From positions 7,224,501 through 7,288,500 of the forward strand of contig NC_060021.1 in the NCBI RefSeq assembly GCF_021134715.1: a DNA stretch of 64,000 nt. The letters are read 5' to 3'. The position numbers and the translations under genes are program-made. Below, one piece after another: positions 11,986-23,541 of this stretch (within the stretch, counting starts at the first letter, position 1; each line of letters starts with the position of its first letter). Below the pieces are notes generated by a model, which worked only from the letters and a program-made list of their open reading frames with translations, was not told where the DNA came from and ran no database searches. This DNA is from Daphnia pulex (Eukaryota > Arthropoda > Branchiopoda > Diplostraca > Daphniidae).

Positions 11986-14849
11986 TGTCTCTGCAACACC
12001 GGATTTAAAACAATGTTTTATTTTGAGATTTTGGTTTTGTTTTAAGGAACAATAAATTTCCTCTGTTGTTAGGAGAGGTTTTTGAAAACACAAATGAAAA
12101 CCAAAACTAAAAATTTCCTAGATTTTTTTTTTCTTTTTCCCTTTTGTTTCGTACAAGTGGTCGAACAAAACGAAAAGGTGATTTACCCGCAATTATAAAT
12201 ATTACCAGAAAATAGTCTAACTAAAACCTACCCAGTTCAAAGTTGTTTCTTTGGTCGAAATCGGAGAGGACACAGCAAGAGAGATCGGAGCCCGTGGTTT
12301 AACAAACGTGTCTACCTTTATGGGGAAGACAGGTCAGCGCAATATCTCAACTCAAAAGAGATGAAAAGGCTGAATTTGGATAAACTCGAAGAGCTCGCTA
12401 CCAACGACTGTTCACGCAGCTACTGCAAAACCAACACGAATTCAACTTGAGATTTCTTCCGCCTTATGTAGTCGCTTCATGCTTCGTTGATTCTATAAGG
12501 TGAGACAAGACGGAGGACGTCGGAATAAACGCGGATTGAATTACCTCATCCGCTAGCTACCATAGCTCGTGTAGAGGAACGTAGAGAGACAATTCTAAGG
12601 CAAAGGGCGCATGGATATTCAATTTCATTTCTGTCAAGCAGTTAGCTTTTGCCTGTTATCACACTATACGTCCTCTTCATGCTTGACAGTGTGAAACGCA
12701 AATGCCTAAATATATTCCATTGTGTCATTTTCATAAGTAATTTTGCAACATTTAAGTAGATTATAACATGTGTTGGCGTACCTCAATCACCTTAAATGGG
12801 ATAGGCCAACCGAAGTGACATTTTTGTTCAGCTGTCGTCATAAGGAAAAAATTCGATTAATTTTAATAGCATTACTAAGCGAAATTGATTTACCAAACTA
12901 GTCATACACGTTTGGGTTGATAAGTGTTCTAAAGAGCAGAAATCAGCACAAATTAAAAACCAAAATTTACATGACCCACATAAATGTGAAATCACAATAA
13001 TATTTTCGTATTATGAAGGAAATTTAAATGAAATATTATAATTTTACTTTAAAGGGGAATTCAATTTAAGATATAATAATATATACACAAGAGCTATTGT
13101 CTAAGCAGCAAAGCTTGGCGAATGGTGAAATAGCCATCTCACCGACATCTCACATAACAAAGTTGGTACCATCCTGAGAAGGGAAATTTGAGTCATGAAG
13201 TTCAACTTGTGTGACAAGAGTAGCCTAATAGTAGAAACATGTTTGAATGCTCTGATGCCTCTCGTGTATGACGAAAGCATTGTTATAAAAAGGCATAGAG
13301 AAACAGCGCTGTTTCAATCAAAGTAAATTTTTATGTTTAGATCTTTTTAGATAAATAAATAAATTAAAAATATTCTCGTTGGAATATTGGGCCTAGCTAT
13401 TTACCGTCAATAAGTAGTGCCAAAAATTCATGTACCTTACTAACAGCAAAGCTCTCCTGTCCTGAAATTTGTCAGCATTTCAATCCGAACGTGAGTGAAA
13501 TTTGGCAATGGGTGAAACGAAACGGCCTGCATTTCATTTCCATTCCGCCTTCGCTCAACATATTCCAGAAGTAGACCGTTTCCGCATTTTCTCTTTTCCC
13601 ACCATTGTCTGCTCAATGTTGTCTTGAAAGTAAATCGTGTCGTGCAGGCTCACGATGTCTCGAAACTCTGCTAGGCGGAATAACGAAAAATTTTGTACCT
13701 TGGCCGTGAACTCCTAGATTACTTTCTCCATCACGAAACCAATATCTGCCATTTCCTGGTGCAAAAGACAATCCTGAAATAAAAAGTAAACAAATAGTAC
13801 GAGCAATTACTTTATCTTCGATGCAATTTCATTTACACTTTAGGCCTACATGCTTTTTTAAACGACGGACTAGTAATGTATAAAAAAAAAAGCTTAACAG
13901 TACAGTCGCTGAAACCTACGACAATTATCACCAACTGATATTTACCAAGACAAAACAATTTCCATAAACTTTACTGGAACAATCGAACGCAATTTTCACT
14001 ATATTTTAAAATTAAAATTAGTGTTGCCTTTTTTAATTGCATTCTGAATGGAGATCCGAAAAGAATCGTCCCAGATGTGACGATGAACTATAAAACGAGA
14101 TTCTTACTCTTCCAAGACTTGCACTCGGTTTGTTGCTCGATAATTAATTCAATTTAGTAGTTGCTTCAACCTAGTTGTCAAAGCCGACTTTTTTCTTCCA
14201 TTTGTAGAAGAAATTCTTTAATAATCGAATTTTGTCGATTCGGCAATTAAAATCTTATTTAATAAAACTTGTGATCAATATAATGGAATAAATATGAATG
14301 GACTAGTAAGTGAGATTTAATCTAAAACGGTCCACCTCTTTTCCTAACAAGTCGTTTGAAAATTGCGAAACATGGTATCGCTGCCTTTTTTTTACCACAT
14401 CAAACTTTTATGCATAAAACAATAGAATGAGATTACACGAGGATTTCCCTACGGAATCAGTAAAGTAGGCATTTTGAAGCCAACATTCCCCTTAACCTAC
14501 GCTTATTCAAATGGAAGTGAACTATAGTTAGAAATTGCTTGCCTTTTAATGTCCCTCCGACCAGCTCCTATCGTGAATGTGTGGCAACACTAGAGCCGAA
14601 ATTTTGGTTCTGCATCCTGCGAATTAAAATAAGAAATTTGATTTGTTAGTTCGTGTCAAAACGTAATAGATAAGTTACGTTAAAATACCGAGGGAAAAAG
14701 AACTGGTAAAATGTTGAGGTCTTCAAACCGCTGTTGTCGTTATGTCTTTCGTGATGAACTAGCAATTCCGCGAGGTGGACAAAGTGCTGATGGTCCTTAG
14801 ATAAACTTCTATGGGGTCGGGCTAAAGGGCTTTAAAAGCTAATGCGAAA
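11986..14849. other. Intergenic, no gene supported
   Basis: The first about 600 bases hold the probable transglutaminase 5' UTR and promoter. The remainder is AT-rich with short, stop-broken frames on both strands. I see no splice-consistent coding series. Confidence 0.5.
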
Positions 14850-15251
14850 TTAGCGCAAAACTTGATGCGATGCCAATTCTAAATTGGCATGGTTGATCAG
14901 CCTAGCCGTGGAAGGCGGAAATTTATCCATAGGAGTAGCTGGGTGTTAGAACAGAAAGATTATAACATAAAATAATGAAAATTGGTTTTGAAATGATTTC
15001 GAACTAACCGACAGGGACATAATAGGCTGCGGACAAATTTGCTGACTGTGATTGGTAAGCGAAGTTGCTGGGATAACCGTATCCGTAAGAGTACAAGAAT
15101 TGATTCCAAGCATCTTGATCGGGAATTACTTCGCCAGTTGGCATGCAGGATGCAACCCCAGCCCACAAAACCAACTGAAGAACGATCTGTCAATAATAAT
15201 TCGTAAATTTCAATAACTTTGATTGAAGTGGCAACTTACTTTTGAGTTCAT
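14850..15251 (-). CDS. Small secreted Tyr-rich protein, decaying paralogue (C2)
   Basis: Exon 1 (15240-15251, MNSK) and exon 2 (up to 15186) match the C1 gene at 18668-19172: the signal-peptide core, then the MP-x-EVIPDQDA block and the QFLYSYGYGYP motif. In C1, exon 2 ends with a GTAAG donor; here it is GTTAG, which also makes an in-frame TAG at 15004-15006. If unspliced, the product is 64 residues. A recognisable exon 3 survives at 14850-14938 (DKFPPSTARLIN against DKVPASTAKLIT), still in phase and open, giving 92 residues if the weak donor works. Its Tyr/Pro/Gly tail is replaced by unrelated sequence. The C1 TATA box has no good counterpart here. It is either a truncated functional protein or an early pseudogene. 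Confidence 0.5.
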
Positions 15252-15410
15252 GGTGGTGATGAATAAAAGAAGAGAAAATGTTATTGATGCCTATTACGAA
15301 ATTTAAAAAAAATTCTTCCGAAAATTATTTTTCAAACTCACCTGTTTGGCAAAAAATTTTGGTATAAGCATAGTATAGTAACAGAAAGTGATATTAACCT
15401 GAATATTGAC

Positions 15411-15815
15411 TCACCGCACCGCGCACAGTTGGCGCAGTTTCAACGAAGTAACTGAATACAACGAAGCGAGTACAGATGCCAGTTTTACCACACAGATGCG
15501 TCCCCAATAAATATCTCCTTGGTAGAGTCTGTATGCAATTACGCTAGTTGAAGTGGAAGGAAGAACAATTCCTGGAAATATACCAAACAAATTTTATTTA
15601 CTTAAACATGCACAGAAACAACCCGCACAAGACTTACCCAATTTCCGATTATCCTGTGGCTATGGGTTAGTTTCTTAAATTTAAGGTTACTGGTGAGTTA
15701 GAAATGAGTGAAAACGCCGGAAAATTTAGACGAAATCTGGGCTGTTTGCGAACTATACCGCCATTATCGGCGTCGACATTCCAACTCGTTGACGGTTTTT
15801 CTTCAACAGTGACAT
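15411..15815 (-). CDS. Hypothetical small protein with a 16-nt microexon
   Basis: Three pieces fit in phase: 15759-15815 (MSLLKKNRQRVG...), a 16-nt exon at 15638-15653 (GATAATCGGAAATTGG) and 15411-15571, for 77 residues. Acceptors (CCACAG, TTTCCAG) and the GTAAGT donor of the microexon are good. The basic N-terminus is followed by a mildly hydrophobic stretch (SVIAYRLYQ, VVKLASVLASLYS). I recognise no family. A strong GTGAGT donor sits exactly before the stop, so the real gene may continue; one further open exon follows, ending at about 15345. It lies immediately upstream of C2 on the same strand and could instead be an alternative 5' end for it. Confidence 0.35.
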
Positions 15816-16802
15816 TTTGTTGCCAAATTCAACTGTGGTCACTGTTGATCCACACATAGACTGGAGATTGGCAATCCTGCCATTCAAAGGCTAAACACTG
15901 GGTCTAGACCGTCTAGTGTTCTAATTTCAGGTTGGGGTAGGTGTGGTTGACATTGAAAATTCACTGTGTTGTTTAAATTGTCCTTCACAACATTACTGCA
16001 CTAATAAATGCAGACTTTAACTGTTGCACTGATACACTGTCCCTTAAAACAGCAACTGTTGACCAAGGGTCAGTAGTCAAAGATACCAAATTTAAACACC
16101 AATCACTCTTTCAGCACGAAAGCATGGACTTTAAAAGTCAATGCCAGAGAACCAGTCTACCCTTTACTTCACTTCTTGTACTAATGTAATCTGGGAATAA
16201 TAGGTTGTTTTGAGAAATTTTCTTGACTTTTTTCTGCTTTTGCGTCAACCACGTGTACCGGAAACTCACAACACACAGATAGAACACACAGAGACAACTT
16301 ATTAACCATTTTAAAAGCATCACTGAAATTCACTCAAATACAGTCAAACTAATCAATTGATGACATTCTTTTGTTACAGTATGTTTGTTCTCAAACTGAT
16401 GACTTCAGTTCTCACATATTCTACTCTACTTTGTCTCTTCCGTCTACAACCGGAATGGCGGAAGGCGGGAAGACGCAGACAGCAGACGAATGAAGTAGCG
16501 AGCATTGGAACTGAGAAGCGGTGTTGCTAAACTTGCTATTGCTAATTAATATTATTTTTTTTAAATAATAATTCTATAATATTTTATAATTTATGATTTC
16601 ATAGTCAAGGGAAAATTCTGATAAAGTCAACAACAGTAGAAAATACAGGATCCAAAATTTGAAGGATAAAAACACTAAGTTCATCTGTATCTATTATTAT
16701 GTATTTAATTAATCGTTTTCACGTAATCGTATTGGATTGTATACAACATCATAGGATCTGTCACAAACTATTCTAGTATATTTTTGCTTGGGCAAATATC
16801 AC
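15816..16802. other. Intergenic, no gene supported
   Basis: One minus-strand frame at 16138-16323 begins with a hydrophobic, Cys-rich segment that looks like a signal anchor, but no downstream exon joins it. Otherwise nothing is seen. Confidence 0.4.
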
Positions 16803-17579
16803 TTAATAAGCGAGTCCGTGATGGCCGTAGCCGTGTCCGTGACCGTGGGCGTGTCCGTGGGCGTGTCCGTGTCCATGGCTGTTTGATCCGTGGCTCACGA
16901 CTTTGTTAATCGCGGTGTAACCGGAACTGCCGTGGTTGTGTCCGTAGTTGGATCCATAGCCGGCCCCGTATCCAGCTCCATATCCTGTCACATCACATAA
17001 GAAAAATTATTAGCACATAAGACACAAGTAATAGTAATAAAAATTGTGTTATTCCTTGCCTCCGTATCCGCCGTATCCGCCGAGACCTCCATATCCGGCG
17101 CCATAACCCAAACCGTGACCATAAGCTGATTCGACACAAGAGATTCTTACGTTAAGTAATGAGTCATTTTAAAGGCTAAATAAGGAATTGTCGTACCACC
17201 ATAACCAGCAGCTCCAGCATAACCGTATCCTAGACCAGCGCCGTACAGTCCGTTGCCGTAACCGAGTCCGCCATAACCCAGTCCAGCACCATAACCGAGT
17301 CCAGCACCATAACCAAGTCCAGCACCGTAACCGAGTCCAGCACCGTAAGCTCCGTACGCTCCGAGTGTTCCCTCGGCCGTTTGGAGATCCTTGCTGCTGT
17401 CAGAGTCGGCGCTGGCCACCGCTTGTTCCTCGACGGCCTGTTGCTCCTTTTGCTCTTCGGCGGCCAAGGCGACGGCGACGAAGGCAACGGCAAACAAAAC
17501 CTTAAAAATGTCAGGTGATCATTAATTAGTTTGATTTTTTTTTTAATGATTTAAGTCAACTTACCTTGAAGGCAATCAT
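16803..17579 (-). CDS. Secreted Gly/Tyr/His-rich structural protein, copy A1
   Basis: Exons are 17565-17579 (MIAFK), 17197-17500, 17060-17125 and 16803-16984, in phase, giving 188 residues. A signal peptide (VLFAVAFVAVALAA) is followed by an acidic Glu/Gln/Ser-rich spacer (about residues 20-55), a GAGLGYG repeat block (four copies), and a C-terminal His/Gly region with GHGHAHGHAHGHGHG, ending HHGLAY. The third intron starts with GC, not GT (exon ...GGAG|GCAAGG). If it is not removed, the frame ends after GGKE. The same arrangement is present in A2 and A3. Composition suggests a cuticle or other extracellular matrix protein; the His tail could bind metal. Specific function is unknown. Confidence 0.8.
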
Positions 17580-17660
17580 TTTGTTAGTTACAGGAGATAT
17601 TAGTTGTACTGAACACTTGAGTCTTCAAGTCGAGTATGATTTTCCTCCTAATTTGCGCGG

Positions 17661-17668
17661 CTTATATA
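17661..17668 (-). promoter_or_regulatory. TATA box of A1
   Basis: TATATAAG on the minus strand lies about 80 bases upstream of the start codon, in a block nearly identical to the A2 promoter. Confidence 0.6.
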
Positions 17669-17750
17669 CTTGGTGAAAGCCAAAACGTTTGACAGAAAAT
17701 CGCAGATAGGCATAGACTTTGTTTCCCCAACAATACAGATAACAATTGAA

Positions 17751-18667
17751 GTGAAAGGTTTGTATCCTTTAATTTCGTTAATAGAAAGGGTGTTGGACTG
17801 TTGGACCTTCGAGTAAACAACAGAACTTTTCTTCCCGGTCATTCGACCGTGCCATAAAGTAAACGGTGAAATAGCAGTAAATTTCGATTCGACTTTTTCT
17901 ACGTACTGCGCGTGAGAATAATTTATTCGACAGCGTAATACATGCACATAAATTGACACGCAGCCAGCGTTTTACATAGCGTCGACAACGTGAAATCGAG
18001 GAACGAATTTCAATTGATTAAACTGCCGATAAACCACGCCCTCGGTTAATGAGTGAAACAAACTATCGGTTAAAATTGATGTTTCTCATGCACTAGAGAT
18101 TGAAAAGGAGATTGTTAGTCGTTAATTCATTGGGGGAAAAAATTAAAAATTTTAAATGTTATTTGCATTATTGAGTATTACGTCCAACTGTCAATATCAC
18201 CACAAAACAACTTGGGAATCAGGATTCACCCAGAAGGCACTGTAAGTAACCATTTTTAAAAAGCATGCAAAACACACTAATATCATCAGTAAATCAATTG
18301 CTAGAAATCGGCGATAGAGAAGTTAATGTAAGCCAAAAAAAAGCTGATCATTAATTCCATTAATGAAATTTATTGCTGTTACACAATAATGATCCGCTGA
18401 AAACTACTTCTTTTAAAATCAGGTGGGTAACATAGAAAAATTCAAACCAAGAAACCCGTTCCCGGCCAATAATAATGAGATTAAAATTTAAAAAAACCAA
18501 CAATTAATCAAATAAAAAAAAATAAAATAAAGGTATATGGATTATTAACGAGCTTATGTCAGGGCAGTTGCTATAACATCGTGCTGGAGGGTAGGTGGGG
18601 GGAGAAGGGAATATAAAATAAAATACTAATAAAAATAATAAGGTGATGCTGCTGAGTATCGTTTCAT
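17751..18667. other. Intergenic, no gene supported
   Basis: This is AT-rich DNA between A1 and C1 with no coding frame, no strong repeat and several A/T runs near 18480-18540. Confidence 0.4.
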
Positions 18668-19172
18668 TTAGGCTTTGATGGGGTAACCGTAAGCGTAACC
18701 AAAACCGCCGGGATACGGATATCCTGCGTAAGGATAATAGCCGGGATAGGCATAGGCGTAAGCCGGCTGGGTGATCAACTTGGCCGTTGAAGCTGGAACT
18801 TTATCCGTACTAATGGCTAGATATTAGAAAGATTTATATTACACGATCTATACATCATCAAAAGCTAGTTGCATAAATAACACGTAAGATTCGAATCTTA
18901 CCGGCAGGGTAGGTGGCGGCCAAAGGAACTGATGGATAGGCGAAGCCGGGATAACCGTACCCGTAAGAGTACAGGAACTGACCCTCAGCATCTTGATCGG
19001 GAACAACTTCATCGACCGGCATAGAAGATGCCACCACAGCCCACAAAGCCAAAAGAAGAACGACCTGTCGATAACAATAATTCGTACACATAATTTAATA
19101 ACTTTTAATTCAATCAACTCTATAGCTATATGGCAGTACAAAATTTAAATACTAACTTACTTTCGAGTGCAT
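18668..19172 (-). CDS. Small secreted Tyr/Pro/Gly-rich protein (C1)
   Basis: Exons are 19161-19172 (MHSK), 18902-19064 and 18668-18816, in phase, giving 107 residues. A signal peptide (VVLLLALWAVVASS) is followed by MPVDEVVPDQDA, then a Tyr-rich region (YSYGYGYPG), and a C-terminal half dominated by Tyr, Pro, Gly and Ala (YAYAYPGYYPYAGYPYPGG), ending PIKA. A TATA box, a four-codon first exon and the neighbours suggest it is co-expressed with the A and B genes. It is probably an extracellular structural protein. I do not recognise a named family. C2 at 14850-15251 is a degenerate copy. Confidence 0.75.
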
Positions 19173-19255
19173 GGTGATGGTGAGGAAGAAGAAGAGGAAA
19201 TGTTATTGATGCCAGTTGCTAAGGAACTGTAAAGCTTCTCTCAAACTCAACCGAC

Positions 19256-19262
19256 TTTTATA
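19256..19262 (-). promoter_or_regulatory. TATA box of C1
   Basis: TATAAAA on the minus strand lies about 85 bases upstream of the C1 start codon. Confidence 0.65.
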
Positions 19263-21737
19263 CGGCCAAGACATTTGCTGGGCGAGGAATACATGTAGGA
19301 GAAGCCGCGTGAGCATGTAGTAACCTTGACGCTGCCAATGTCAAAGTCACCTCCCGCCGGCGGAGGAGGATCTAACACCACAGAAGGCGAAAACAAAGAA
19401 CGAAACCGCCATCGGTCATCTTCGTGCAAGCCAAAAAATCAACTATACGTATACAATAACAGCAGCAGCAGCTAGCGCTCAATTCGACCGGTTATTCCGG
19501 CAGACCCAGTCCCCACCCATATCGAACGTTGACTCCTGAGGAGTGGTAATTTCACGGAGGCGCCAATGTATACGTACATTTAAAAAGAAAAAGAAAAAAA
19601 AGAATATAAATAACAATCAAAATGTATGTTCTTATATAGATGTGGCCGGCGTGCGGCAAATGATGGAAACATGAATTATGCAGGTTTGATGTAACATTAT
19701 CGACAATGCCGGATATGCGATTCCCGATGGGCGCTTTGGAGTTTGCAACACCACAAAGTCAACACGGCACGGTTGTTGTTGTTTTTAAAAATCAGCAAAT
19801 ATCGTATTCATCGTTGTAAATTCGTGACCGTTCCCTAGTCCACTCTGGCGCCAATTTTCAGAGTCAGAAAAATAACACAACGTATAGTTTAAGATGTTCA
19901 AATTGTATTGTCCGATTTAGTTGATGCAACATAGTAGTAATTGAATAAAATGGAAAGAGGATTGAAGGGCATATTTGGAAGCCCTTCACGCTACAAAGTG
20001 CGTATTAGAATGAATACACTTGGCTGGTTCAAATAATAAATTGTCCCATTGAGAAAACGGATAAAGGATATAAGCGCGGTCGAGTATACAGATGTCCATG
20101 TCTTCTCGGCTGGATTCTATAATAAGCAGCAGCAGCTGAAAGAAAAATTAGCCCTGCAATAATAAAGGTGATTTGACACGTTTTACAGACCATACATGGA
20201 AATTGCAAAGTGAATCAATTTTAATACCTTTTCTGCCATAAAGTTGAAATAATTCATACTGGCTCCGCTACATTAGCCGCAAGGCGTCCAAATGCTAGAA
20301 CTTAATGAGTAAATGAATATTAAACACAACCGGTGATTAGAAAATAATTAAATAAGAAATCGCCGTCATTTATACCTACACCATTGATGCTGGCAGCCCC
20401 GCGTTCTCTTCAAGTCACGAAGAGTCGAGACCGACTGCAAAAAGTTTCGTCGAATTTCGTCGATTAAATACTAGCTCGATTAACCGCAGTCTCAGCATTC
20501 CTACGAGGAAACAATCATCAGGTGTTTGCTCACGATATCATCTTTGATGTCATCTGGCAAGGTGACCCCCTTTTGTCCGAGCCCATATAAAAAACCAATA
20601 AAAAGCGGGAACATTAAATTACAAAATTGCCGAACGTTTTGCAGGACGGCTTTTTTCGTGAAAACGACAACAACAACAACAAAGGAAAAATGGAAGTGAA
20701 TTTTTAAAACCACATCGTCATCACCGCCGCGAGGATTTTTTTTTCAAACCATCGGGGCTCCGCATCAGAGCAATTTCTCACGAATCATTTTTATTTTTCT
20801 CCTTCAGTCACGCGGTCACGCTTGCCTGGATATAAAAGAATATCAAGGTCGTTTCTAGAGAGAGCTTATTCCCAAGTTCAAGTTCTTGGCAAGAAATAAC
20901 AGCAAAACCGCGCCGCCAAAAAATACAAATTTAAAAAAGAAAAAGAATGAAACGACATGGCGAAAGCGCCAGCAGACAAAAGAAGGAAAAGTTTTCTTAT
21001 TTCGCTGTGGGAATTTTGTATTTCTCTTTTTCTTCGCGTTCAATCGCCGCTTTGGAGGGCACCTTGAAAGTCAGTTCGGTCGTTACTCGCGTTGCGTCGT
21101 TTATTCATGAGGACCTTTCCCATGCTTGTCTGGTAAAAGAAAAAGAAAAATGAGAAAGAGATATCTATAAACTTTCTCTGCGTTATTTTTTTTTTGTTTT
21201 TTCACGAATTGAATATACAAAAGACGGGAGCGTGAAGTCAAGAGAGACACAAATGGTGAACCATCGAGCACGGCTCACTTGTACAATTCCCGTGTTAAAT
21301 CAAATATATAAATGCCCTGCTGTGTTATCGTTCTGGCATGAATCTCGACACGTTCATTTGTTTTACCTGTTTATAGTTATACACCTGTACGGATGAGGTG
21401 GATGTTTTTTTTTTTTTTTCACTTACTCAAATTTCGTTTTAATTTGGCTCGACTGTTTGATTTTGGCGGCACAAAAAATAGTTAGACTCATGCAGCGAAA
21501 TTCACCCTGCGGATATCTGTGCAGCAATGCTCGAATTATATGACGAATCACTTTCAATCGTGGAAATTGCGGATCAAAAAAATAGGGGAATCGAATGAAA
21601 CTTTCACCGACATGAATTCGCATACAAAATTTCGCACCGAGCTGAGCAAAATGTTTTGTCGAATGTCACCTGTAAGTAAAACGAATGTTGTCGCGTTACG
21701 ACAAAAGATATTTATAGAGTTGATCATAAGTGTATTT
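19263..21737. other. Intergenic, no gene supported
   Basis: A good plus-strand TATAAAA lies at 20831-20837 but has only short open frames after it. A two-exon minus-strand frame near 20030-20250 (MNYFNFMAEK then LLLLIIESSRED) has splice signals but no homology I can see. Confidence 0.4.
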
Positions 21738-21872
21738 TTCTGACATTAAAACAAAATCCGAACCAATGGATTTTTAAAAAATAAAATAGAATCTCGATGA
21801 AAATGGTTGGCGTGAAATGCGATAAGCGGAATTAATGGGACCGGTGTCAATTAATCGAAATGCGGATGGGAA

Positions 21873-22488
21873 TTAATAAGCAGCGATGCCTCCAACTCCA
21901 CCAAGGGCATGGCCAGCGCTTCCAGAGTGATGTCCACCGGATCCTGAGTTGTGGCTTTGATGGCTGATCACTTTGTTGAAACTCTCGTAATTGGAGTGGC
22001 CCTGGTTGTGGCCGTGGTTCGATCCGTACGCGTTTTTATGGTTAGCGCCGTAACCGGCTCCGATTCCGCCGTAAGCTCCAATTCCGCCGTAAGGCACCAC
22101 TCCAGCTCCGTAGTGACCGGCTCCATATGCTCCGACTCCGCCGTATCCCCCAAGGCCTCCATAACCCCCGTAGCCTCCGTATGCACCAGGATAAGATCCA
22201 ATTCCGCCATGGGCCAGGCCATTGCCGTAGCCGAGCCCATGGCCGTAGAGGCCGTGGCCGAATTGGCCGGCGCCGTAGAGTCCGTTGCCTAATCCGTAGC
22301 CGCCAATGTGCGTCTCTTCCGTCTTCAAGTCCTTTGCGGCCTCCTGTTGCTGCTCCTCTTCCGCCGAACTGACGGCAACTGCCACACAAACGAGGGCCAA
22401 GAAAACCTGCTGACCAATTGCAATTGGGTTATTTTGGGGCATTCACAATTAATCGGAAGCTGATTAACTTTACCTTAAATGCGATCAT
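21873..22488 (-). CDS. Secreted Gly/Tyr-rich structural protein, copy B1
   Basis: Two exons, 22474-22488 (MIAFK) and 21873-22406, give 182 residues. A signal peptide (VFLALVCVAVAVSS) is followed by an acidic Glu/Gln segment (AEEEQQQEAAKDLKTEE), then a long Gly/Tyr region of GYGG, GLGYG and GAYGG units (about residues 40-135). The C-terminal region has YGSNHGHNQGHSNYESFNKV and SGGHHSGSAGHALGG. The first exon, the acidic spacer and the NKVxSH block are shared with the A genes, so A and B are diverged members of one family. B1 has an extra five-residue IGAYG-type unit compared with B2. It is likely an extracellular or cuticular protein; role otherwise unknown. Confidence 0.8.
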
Positions 22489-22572
22489 TTTCAAAATTGA
22501 AGTTTGGAGGGAACTGCTGGGCTGTTGAATGTCCAAGTGAGGATCTGATGGATTCCTTCCACTTCATGTCCG

Positions 22573-22579
22573 TTTTATA
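22573..22579 (-). promoter_or_regulatory. TATA box of B1
   Basis: TATAAAA on the minus strand lies about 85 bases upstream of the B1 start, inside the inverted-duplicate block and identical in B2. Confidence 0.65.
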
Positions 22580-22752
22580 CTTAGGCCTAGAAATGAGAAA
22601 GTCGCCATTAGAGTGTCAAGTGCCATTTCTTTTGACTTCGAGGAAATGAATGCGAACAATTTGATCTGAATGATCTGAGAAGTGAAGGGCAATGTCACCA
22701 ACACATTTTGGGGGAAATATGTTTCGGCGGACCAGAAAGAGTTTCGGACCAT

Positions 22753-23541
22753 AAAACATTTAAAATCTTTTCTTGTTGGGAATCGATCCGTTAAAGAGCC
22801 ACGCCTGGTCCTTTCTCATTAATTTTGCCGTCGTCATCGTTTAGAGAAAGTTGATCAAACAGAATCAAAAATTTGAATTTTGCATTCCACGGTTGTTCAA
22901 GGCCAAACTGGTCATTATCGTATTTTTCTGGGTCAATTCCCGTCAACCAGTAAAAGTTTTTATGATAAAACAAAAGTTAAGTCATAGTATTTTCAAGACC
23001 AAATGAATATGATGTTCGTATTTTTTTTCTTCTAACCAAAAATGAACAAATTTGTTTCGCTAAATTTGTCTCTCAAGTTACACATGGATGAACTGGTTTT
23101 TTTTATTTTTTTAAACTGGGCAATTATGTAACAAATCCTAATAGGCTACTATAGGAAAATTAATGTTGCGTGCGCTTATTAGGTCGCCAATAATTTTTCA
23201 GTCCAAATATTTGTCGAGTTCGTTCATGCTGACCAGCCATGCAGTTTATTATGCACAATTAAACTAAAGCTAATACAGCGTATAAGAATCACCATGGAGC
23301 TTTTTCACATATTGTTAACGTCGTAATTTTTCAGAGTTTTGGTTTTAATATCGCTCTTCAATATCCCCGTATTTTCAAAAAATTTACCAAATTCACTTAT
23401 TTAGAGCAGCAGTAAAATTATACAAGACACGTATGTATGCTTCAATACTATGTATATTTGCGGCTAATAAATTCCAAACAGCTCTGGTTGACAGGTAAAT
23501 ATTATCATAGAGATTTATAGACTCAATTGAATCTGAGGATG
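22753..23541. other. Intergenic, no gene supported
   Basis: AT-rich spacer between B1 and A2 with no supported coding frame. Confidence 0.4.

Larger units (their letters stand above)
21738..22752. repeat. Left arm (B1) of inverted duplication
   Basis: This 1-kb block, with the B1 gene, its promoter and 3' flank, is almost identical to the reverse complement of 34682-35680. The match runs well into non-coding flanks on both sides, for example CTGACATTAAAACAAAATCC here against its reverse complement near 35665. Identity in non-coding DNA suggests recent duplication or gene conversion. Confidence 0.85.

Noticed and set aside
16138-16323. Minus-strand frame starting with a hydrophobic Cys-rich segment
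   Set aside because: Looks like a signal anchor but no downstream exon can be joined.
20030-20260. Possible two-exon minus-strand peptide (MNYFNFMAEK + LLLLIIESSRED)
   Set aside because: The junction is plausible but no similarity to C1/C2 beyond a Leu run.
20855-21153. Overlapping Lys/Phe-rich frames on both strands
   Set aside because: Composition follows A/T homopolymers; no evidence of coding.
21951-22389. Arg-rich and Ala/Val-rich frames overlapping B1 (and the same over B2, A1-A3, D)
   Set aside because: Shadows of GGN/TAY codon repeats in other frames; they lack signal peptides and splice support.
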